Shown here: positions 44,901 to 55,079 of the stretch, one piece after another
How the letters are laid out: the number at the start of each line of letters is the position of its first letter
How positions within the stretch are numbered: the first letter of the stretch is position 1
Assembly (NCBI RefSeq): GCF_022539665.2
Contig: NC_081340.1
Coordinates: 5,145,357 to 5,209,356 of the forward strand
Direction of reading: 5' to 3'
DNA: 64,000 nt
DNA from: Daphnia carinata
Lineage: Eukaryota; Arthropoda; Branchiopoda; Diplostraca; Daphniidae
The notes under the pieces: generated by a model
The model's database searches: none
What the model saw: the letters and a program-made list of their open reading frames with translations, nothing else
Told to the model about the DNA's origin: nothing
Program-made: the position numbers and the translations under genes

Positions 44901-47900
44901 TTCTGGATGCTGCATTCGAATCAGCTGATGGTGCAAAATAAGGAGAGAGAGAGAGAGAGAGAAAGAGGGGGTTTCTCTATTGTGACACCGCTCTTCATAT
45001 CATTTCTCTATTGTGTCGTGTCTTTCAATGTTTGAAGAGGACCCAAAGATATTGGCACCCCCGTTCTCTCCTCGTGATACACAAGGGGTTTTTTTTTCCA
45101 GAAAGATTGTGTGCATGCGGCCAACAAATCGATGCCGTGTATATATATATATATTTTTTTTTTTTAAAGAGGAGGGGAAATTCTGTGCATGACAGCACCG
45201 GATGAAAGAGAGGTGAGAGGCAGCCACTTATTAGAATGATTGTGAGGGGTATATATACACAGCTCTCCTTTTTTTTTTTTTTCTTTACCCGCCTCTTCTT
45301 CTTATATATTTTTGCCCCCATCCGGAAATGGTGGGGGGATAGCCAAGCGAACCAATAAGCGCGGGGAGATGGCGGCGTCGGCGTCCGACCAATCGGCGCC
45401 GTTCAAAAGAGCTCCAAGGGGCGTGGCTGCCTTTTGCGCAAGGCTTTGGCTCCAGTATTTATTTCCCCCCCCCCTTTTTTCTCTCTCTCTACCGCCCAGC
45501 CCCGGAAAAGAAGAAAAAAAAAAAAAATCGGTTAATACCCCACCCACTAGTCGACACCATTCACGCATTGCCAATCACCCCGACGCTGCCTTGTCAACTA
45601 TTGGAATGGAGAGCGCCAATGTGTCGTCCACCGAACTCTACTAATCAGAATAATCTCTTTTTCGCTTGAAACGCAGCCATTTTGGCGCATTGTACGGGCC
45701 CAAGGAGGGGGAGGAGGCCTTAATGAGAAAAGATAGAATTCCGGAATCGAGAAGAACAAAAAAAAAAAAAATAAAATAAAAAATATATAAATATATCATG
45801 AAGATGTTTTGGAGTTGAGCCCACATATTTAAGAAAGAATAGAGGGAGAAGAGGAATGTCTCCCTCCACATCCATTTCAAACTTTTCAGTTTTAAAATAT
45901 CAAAGAAAAAAAACAAAACAAAAAAAATCTGAAATAGACGAAAGGCCTGAGGCCAACAAGGTCTCGTTGTCTTTGGAAAATTCCAATCGTTCCAGATGAT
46001 GATGCTAGTGCAGCAACTTCTTCAATTCCAAATGTCTTTTGTTCCTTTTTTTTTCACGCTCACACAAACCCGAAAATAAACTTTTGCTTACGCCAAAAAA
46101 CAAGAAACTTGTGACGTCCATACGAAGGGGCGATTCTGAAGAAAGGAGCTTATCAAAAAATGAAAAATAAGAAGAAGACGGGAATTCGTGTCATAGACAC
46201 AAGGTTCAGTGAGAGCACGTACAAAGAAAAAACAAAAAATCAGGACTCCCCATTATAAACTTTTTTGAATAGAAACAGCACCACCTATAGTAGCTACTAG
46301 CATCGTACTATTCCTCTTCTTTTTTACGACGGAAATATAAATAATTTTAACAGAGAGATGGTCAAATAGACGGGGAAGAGGGACGCGCGTGAGTCGAGGG
46401 CGTGACTCTCGCCAACAACAAAGGCCAACACGGTCACGAAATAGTCTCACCTTCTTTTTATTATTTTCTATATACAAGAAAAAAAAAATTTTCTTTTTTT
46501 TTTTTTTTTTTAAGAAAAGATGGCGACTCATCCGGTTCGTGATTTACCCTGCAAACGAAAAAAAAATAAGAAGGGGGGGGGGGGCGATTGACTTTTTATC
46601 ACTTCCGGTCCGTGAGGTGAATACGGATATGACACGATCGACAAATTACGATTCAGAACGGTGTCGTTACCTACTTTTCTTTTTTTTTTTTTTTTAAACG
46701 AAAACGCAGGGCCGTTCGCTAACTAAGGGGGAGGAAACGTTGTAAGGAAGGCGGAGCAGTCATGACACGGAATAGTGAACGCAAGAGTCAAGCGACTGGA
46801 ACAACTGAACGATTAGCATTATTATAGTAGCCCCTCTCTTTTCTTTCTTTCTTTCCCCCTCTTTTTTTTTTTCTACACAAAAAGATATGAAAACGATTGT
46901 GATTTACGACGCATCCGGAACTGAAATATAACCCCCCCCCCCTCGTCTCTCAAACGAGACATATATCAAGAAATGTTTAATTCCAGGAACAAGCGCTGGA
47001 AAAAATTTGCGATGATTCGACCATGAAAAAAAAAAAAAAAAAAAAAAAAAAAGCAAAACAAAAAATGACGCACATATCCCCAGAAATGATTACGAATAAA
47101 CTGATAAAACTGGAAAGTGGGGAGGGAATTTTAGTCAAAGGATAATGAGGTTCCAAAAAGAAAAAAAGAAAATGATAATTGTCTATCCACCTCACGCTGG
47201 GTGGCGGACTCGTTTTTCTCTCTGTGTGTGTGTGTGTGTGTGTATGTGTGCAAGTGTGCAAGGAAAATATAATCACCCCAAGAAAGAAGTATACGTAAAG
47301 AACCCACTAATTACAGGTAGCTTAGTCGAGTGAGATTTCTTTCTTTTTTTGAAATTTAAAAAGAAAAAGATGCTGTTCCCCATTTCAGAAGAAAAAAAAA
47401 AAAAAAAAAAAGGTTTGTGTGTGTCTTTGGTCGTTCAGTGGAACACGAAAATCATTACTTTTCTTCGTTCTTATCTCTATACATAACCTTTGGGGCTGGG
47501 CAGTGTGTGGACCTTGTTAAGACATGGCTCCAAGCTCTTTTTTTTCAGTCCATTTAGAATTTTTTTTGTGTGTGTGTGTGTGTGTGTGTGTAACTCTTTG
47601 AAACAAATGAGCTTGTACCTAACCCTCCCGCCGTTCTGTTTCTTTAAAAAAAAAAAAAGAGAAACTAATAAGAATATATTTTTTTTTTCTTTCTTTAAAA
47701 AAAAAAAAAAAAAACGAGTTTTCTTTAGTCCGTTCCGGTTCACTGTCCACCCTATTGGATTTTATGTGTTTCTTTTCGAGTTTGGGCATTTTACGGCTGC
47801 CCTTTCTGTTTCAAACATTCAACTATGAGAACCATGAATAAAACGAAATAGTACTAACTTTAAAAAGGACGAGTGATGGGGTGGAGGTGGGTTAAAAAAA

Positions 47901-48384
47901 AAAAAAAAATTGTACCCCCAACCGAATGACCAAAAACTCTGTCGCACAAGTCAATTAACGATTGCGTAATGCCTGACGCATTTGAAAATAAAAAAAAAAT
48001 AAAAATAAAAAGTAGTTGAATGACTTTCTGCAAATGCGGCCACGAAACAAACGTCGCCCGACATGCAAAGCAACAAAGTGTGGGTTGCCGGGCAACGGAC
48101 GCAATCACCGAAAGAGACAGTTGTCAACCAAGAGCCACTCTATTATTAGCCTCGATTGAAGAACACGCCAGATTGTGTACGGATTTGATGCAGCGCACAC
48201 ACACACACACACATTTCGTCAAGTGTATCAAAGCCACTAATTTTAATCTCTCCCCCCCCCCCCTTCTAGGCTTCATCCCCAATCCTATTTGTAGTCGCAG
48301 AGAAAACCGTTGATTGATCGGATAGCGAACAGAACTTAATCCCAACTCCACCCTAAAAAGCTTTTTTGTCCAACTCTGGTAGGC

Positions 48385-48415
<31 letters not shown>

Positions 48416-50046
48416 TATACGACGCAATAATAATAGATGGTTATCACGGATGAAAGAGAGTGTGTATGTGCAGGAGGACAGATGATCATTAAAACAGATT
48501 CGCCACGGACCGTTTAAAAAACATACGAGAAAAAAAAAAAAAAAAAGGGAGTGTGCAAACGCAATTGAAAAAAGGAGAGTACAACCCCCCCCCCCCCGCG
48601 TTCTCTCCACTCTTTGACAGAGTTGTTGAAAGCGTGCCTAATCAGCAGAAAGCCTTGCAAAAAAAAAAGAAGAGTTTCTGTTGTCCCTCTCAGATATATT
48701 TTTAAATAAAAATAAAATAAAAAAAAAATACCAGGTTTTTTAAGGGAAGAGAGGTTCATTGGGGCGCAAAAGGATGCGGGTGACAACAATTCTCGAGGAC
48801 TCGAAAAAATATGCATATATTAAAAAAAATAAAAAAAAAATGATTTACGTGACGACCCCCAATTAAAAAAAGTCGAGTGGAGAATTATTATTTTGTGAGC
48901 TAACAAAAAACTTGACGATTCAGTAGGGTGTTATCGATATAATTGGGCATCATTTTCTAGCTTAGAGCATTAATTATAAGCATACAACCAAAATAAAACG
49001 TCAAGTAGCCGAATAAAAAAAAAAAGAGGGGGGAGCGTCCCCTATTTAAAAAAAATAATAATAAAAATGAACTTGTCAAACGTGTGGTAAAACGATCAAA
49101 TAGAGAGGGGGGGAAAGAAGATCATATTTTCCATATCAATGATGACGGTTAAATCTCTCCCCCCCCCCCCTCCTTGCTTTGAAAGAGTCTATCCGATATC
49201 CATCCATATTGAATATGAATAATATTGTAAGCCTATTATGACACACCGCAACAAATTGTATACATTGTGCAAAGGAGGGCCATTTTCTTTTTCCGGATGA
49301 CGGCAGGGAGGGGGGGGGGGGAGGGGGAGTTAGTGAATGTTTGCGTCTGTCTGTCACAAGAGACGACATCGGTTTAGAAGAGAAAAAGGCCATTCCAGTT
49401 GGCGAGAGGGGTAAATATTTAGACTGACAGGTACGAGACGTCAACACAAGATGGCGCCTTAAATTCCACCCCATATCCTTATCCGGAAAAAAAAAAAGGA
49501 AACACACAAAAATATTTACAAATATATACAATAGAAGCATCTCTACGGTTCAGTTGGTGGTCGTTTTTCGAACATTTTGTTTACATTGAAAAAGCTCGAC
49601 CACCCCCCCCCCATCTCCCGAAGAAAAAAGCATGTGGGATTCTTCTTCCCAAAACCCCATACACACACAAACAAATGTGGTCCCCATTTCCCAAAGTGTT
49701 TGACTTCTCGAAACCAATTTTCTTAATGGCACTCTTTTTAACGGTAAATGAAAAAAAAAAAAAATGATTACATTTATGAAATTCATAAAAATGATTACTC
49801 TGAGTGCTCTATCCTTAGAAAGAAAAAAAAAAACACCTTCATTTCTATTTAAATAAGAAATGGAAATTCTTCTTCCGGTGTTTGGATTGAAAAAAAAAAA
49901 AAAAGAATCCCTCCGCTTGACCGGTTGGGCGGCGTGAGGAGAAACACGCGTGTTTTTTCTGCTTGAAAAAATCTTTTTTTTTTTTTTCAAAAGAATGTCT
50001 ACCTAAAAAGAAGAAGATACGGTGCGAGGGGAGGGGGATGTTTTTG

Positions 50047-50077
<31 letters not shown>

Positions 50078-53000
50078 TGTCGTAAACATTGCCTCCCCTT
50101 TAAAAAGAAAAAGAAAAAGATTTTTGTGAGAGAGAAATCCGCCGGAATGCGCATTGCTCCGAGATCAAAGAAAACGACAAGTTCGCCCCATCTCCACCGG
50201 ATATAAAATCGATCCTTCGTTTGAAATCAAAACTTTCCGAGACGAAAGTCTAATTGGCACGAGCGCGCGCGCGCGCGCGCCCCCTTCTACTTTTGAGTCT
50301 TCTTAATATAATTGCTTATGCAAAGGTCGGCGTCATTGATCAAGTCGCAAAAGAAAAATAGAAAAAAAAAAGCTCAAAATGTTTGACGAGTATTTTCAAC
50401 CCGATCTTTCGTGCAGAATTACGTGTGTGTGTGTGGCCTTTAACCAGTAGCCAACGTTTGTGATGGATGAACGGCTCTCACGAAGAGAAATCCCCCCCCC
50501 CTTTTCGAAAAAAAAGAGTGAAACACATACACGAAAAAATATATTGGGAACTCCTTTTTGGCCATCGTAAAAGAAGCCGCCTCCCCCCCCCTTTTCGGAA
50601 GCAAAAAAATAAAAAAATAAAAATAAAAACTACTGTAGTGATAGGGATGACTCTTTTGATTATTTTACCGAATTTACAAGATTTTCCCCTTTGAATGGCG
50701 CGCGAGCGGCGGCTCTCTTTGAACGCGGCACGCGCCCGCACTTTAGCAGGTGCCGGAATCTCCCCCCCCCCCTTACCTTTTCTCTTCTATCCAAACGAAA
50801 ATGCGTATCGAATGTCGGAAACAAACACACACACACACAGATACTTTATACACACCCTTTTTCTTTTTTCAATGTGGAAAATTGAAACCCATACAGAGGA
50901 GGAGGGGGGGGGGGATCTACCTGTCTATTTACGTACAAGAAATTTCAAACAAACAAAAAAAAAAAAAAATTGTCGCAAAGAGGAAATAAAAGATTTTCGA
51001 CCAGCGAAGACCCGACGCTACCAACGCCCTTTTTTCGTTCGTTGCACACAGTTCAGTTGTTGTGAATCTAATACGATTAAAAAAAGAAAAGAAAAAAAAA
51101 AAATTCGTGTTTTTTTTTTGGAGAAACTTCAAAAGATCAAAGAAGAAAAAGGGCGTCAGCATCGAACAACTTACAACACACACCTAACCATGTTTATATA
51201 TATATATATATATATATGCTTATATAGCCGATAGGAACCTTTAGCTCCCGCCCCATCCCCAAAAAAATATATAATCTCCCCCCCGCTTTCAGAAAGTTTC
51301 ACGATTAACAGACCAACACGGGCCACTGGTCATGGGGGCGCCCAAGGAAAAAAAAAAAAAAAAAAGAAGGGGAATAAACAAGAGAGTCACAGTTTGTTGG
51401 ACACTAGCCTTTCAAGTCGACTCAGGTGTCTTTAAAATTAAAAAAAAAAAAAAATTTCAAAACAAAACTTCAAATGGCATATTAAATTACTAGAGTTACA
51501 CACAAACGGTTGACGAAAAAAAAAAAAAAATCTTTGTGTGTGTGTTAAAATCAATAGAATTTGACAGGTCCGATTGCCGGGCGCCGGTCACGCTCTTTTC
51601 TGGTGGGAATGTGTTGATGATGGGCTCACCTGTTACACGGCCATCATCCGCAACGAGATGCGATAATTCATTCCTACCTCTTCTCTTTTTTCTTTTTCGA
51701 GTGTGTGTACACAGGTACTGCCCACTCGATGATTTATGAGTAACACGGAAACATTCCGTCGAGCCGCATCCATCACATCCCCCTTCTCTCTCTTTTTTTT
51801 TTAAACAGGACAACGATTTCTTTTTCTCGCATCAATTAACCCCTGGAAGAGTAGAAAAAAAAAGGGCCCATAACGTCCAGTATTTTTGGGGTCACCTGAG
51901 TTTAAACCGTTTTACGACTAGCCCCCCCCCCCTCTCATTTAAAATGATATTTAAAAAATCCCTTTTGAAAAAGTTTGGTTTCGAGGTCAGAAACGGGACC
52001 GAAAGTCATAAAAAAAAGAAATGGACAAACAAGAAGAAAGTGAACCGTTTTGTGTGTGTGTGTGTGTGCGTCTCGCCAACGGATAGATAAAACTACTTGC
52101 AGCACCACAACATTGACAAGTAGCGTGAGTGACAAGCCGACCCGAAAGCGATCTACACTTTGATCCATGAAACGACACATTGACAAGTTGACTTTTTCAA
52201 TTCCCGATTTTTTCTTTTTTTCTTTTTTTTTGTTTTCCTTTCAAATAAAAAAGAAGGGCGCCAGTCCGAAAAACTTACACACACAAAAAGAAAGTTCAAC
52301 AAACGGCCGTTTGTTTTGTTTTGTTTTGTTTTGTTTTTTTACTGGAGGGCGCGCCACTGATAATAGCCTCCGATAACACAGAGCCAAAAAAAAAAAAAAA
52401 AAAAAAGGCCAGCACCAAAAAGACAAGCCGGGAATTTTTTTTTTTTTTTTTTTCAGTGGGGAGGGAGAAGAAGATGAAAACACGAGAAACAAACAAGACC
52501 AACGTCACTACATCCTTATCATCCATCTTGATTTGAGGCCTCTTTTTTTTTTTTTTTTTTTTTTTTTTCGTGAGCTATTTTTCCCGCGTGCAAAAAAAAA
52601 AAAAAAACATTCGCCCATGAATTATTCATCGAAAAAAGTTTTTCTTTTGTGGTACACCATTTTTTCCAAGGAAATACCTTTTCTTGTATATAATTCCCGT
52701 GAAAAAAAAAAAAAAAGAATTACCAGCGGGATAACAGAAAAATGAACCAATCAATATCACGCAAAAATACCGCAACCCCGAAAAACGTACTAAGTACATA
52801 AAAAAAAAAAAAAAAAAGAAAGAATTTCCAAGCCGATTTGCAAGCGGCAAAAAGTTTAACGCCGTCTTAGAGAGAGATGCCGCACCGGTCTTTGCGGTGT
52901 TTCCACTGGTAGCTCAAGAAGAAGAACGAAAAAAAAAAAAAAAAAGAACTTTGTGTGTGTACTTGTTCGGCGGGCCCGCAGGGGGTGTGAAGACTTGACC

Positions 53001-53265
53001 TTGGCTTCTTCCTTTATTTTTTCATTCCTCCACTTCTCCTTCTTCTTCTTCTTCTCCCAGAAAATAAAAAAATAGGCCCTCAAAGAGAGAAGAAGGAATT
53101 GGTTAAAGAAAAAAGAAAAAAGAGGGGCGATTCCAGTTTGTTCAAGGATCTGCTGGTGCTGCTGCCATTCGTCATGATAAGATCGGTACCCCCCTAAACA
53201 TTTCTCGTGTCCAGTTCTACCCTCCCCCCATACAAGGAAAAAATCTTCGACATCTTTTTTCGTCG

Positions 53266-53300
<35 letters not shown>

Positions 53301-55048
53301 AAACAACTTCAATATTTTGAAATATATCGAAAAGTCACACACACACAAGGCCTATAGGCTCAAAAAGAGAGAAAACTGTGTGGGAGATGATCGCAGGGGG
53401 GGAGGAGAGCTGTGCATCGTCATCTTCCTGATTTTTACAAGTCATCTTTTTTTTTTTAAAGGCAAAATATGTTTTCCACGATTTTCTCTTTGGTACACAG
53501 GTGTGCCACCTAGGGAATTTTCTTTGACTAATCCAACCTCATTATTCGCTTTATTTTTTTTTTTAAGTTTATCCGGACGAATTAAAACAGATTTCTTGTT
53601 TAATGAACTTTCAAAAAAAAAAAAAAAAACCCAAAAGGGCAGTGACAATTTTTTTTTCTTCTTGGGGACCCTTTGTTCTACATTTTCTTGAAAAAAAAAA
53701 AAAATGTCGAAGGGGAAGAAAAAAAAGTGGAGGGGAAAAGGATCAAATTGCGCCCCTTCTTATAACCACTACCCCCTAAACTCAGAGTAGGGTATTAAAG
53801 AAAAAAAGTATAGCAACTAGACAGGAAACGTACTTCAATCTCTTTCTCCCTTCGCAAGAGTTGAAGAAAAAAAAAAAAAAAAGAAAAAACTATTGGGGTG
53901 CTAAACTGTTGGGCCCCGTCGGGAAATGACACCTGTGTCATTTAGATCCTCGTCTTATAGATGGCGTTGAAACAAGACACAAGAAAGAAAAAAAAAAAGG
54001 CCTTTCTTTTCAAAAGATCCCCGAGGATATTTGCCTGATGATGATGACTACTATACACAACTCACCAAGTCAAATAGGAAGGCACACAGCCCTAGGGAAA
54101 GACAAAAAGATTACACACACAACCCTCATGTTTCTTATTTCTTTCTTTTTTAACGTGAGCCTCAACAACCAGCCCAACGGGTTTGACCGTTTCTAATGTG
54201 TCCAAATATGACGGATTGGATGAGCTTGTAACAAGGGGGGCCCCCTTTTTTAATACATAGAGAGAGAGAACCCCGTGAATAAATACACTGTAGGCTACTA
54301 CCTACCAAACTACTACCTGGTTTGTGCTACCTTATCCTCTCTCTTTCATTCCCCCCCCCCCCCCGAAACAACATCCGGAAGACAAACACACAACAAGGGA
54401 AACTTTGGAAAATTGTCGACGTGACGTCATTCATCATTTTTTTCAAATGGCGTGAGATTTGTGTGATGCAAAAGATCGTTTTGATTATTTGTGCCTTTCA
54501 TTGATGACCACAACGTGTCGGGAGAAGAAAAAGAAGGGAAGCTTTTTAGCAGACGACGTTCGTGTAACTGCCATTACCAAGGGTAAGAAGAAAGGTTCAA
54601 AGTTCAGTGGTTTGGAAATTCAATTATTTTTTAAAAGAAGAAAAAAGTTGGTGGCAACTTTCCGAGTTCTTCTTCTATATGGCGTGGTAGGTGGCGGTTA
54701 ACGAGGAATGCGGCGCCATCTTTCTTTTTCCTGACCACCTTGTGACCCGTTTGGGATGGTTTAAAAAAGAAACCCTTTTTTCTTTAGTGTTTCCCTGAAG
54801 GGATTTTTTTTTTTGGGAGAAATGACCTCTCACCCCCTGGACCCTGAAAGAAAAAAAGGTTCGTCTTTTTTTTTTCTTTATTTTTAATCCGGCCAAACCC
54901 CCCTGGACAAGTATACACAACTTGGGCGCGCGATCCGTCAACTTTTCCAGGTTTTTTTGTTCCCCAAATCCGCAACAGGAGGTCCAACTGGAAAATGTCC
55001 CCCCTCCGCCCATTAAAAAAAAAAAACGAAGAAAATCTTCCGTTGTAC

Positions 55049-55079
<31 letters not shown>

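Noticed and set aside
45312-45644. 110-codon plus-strand open frame in pan intron 3
   Set aside because: Crosses the GC-rich island and CT/poly-A tracts; amino-acid content follows base composition. Treated as a regulatory candidate instead.
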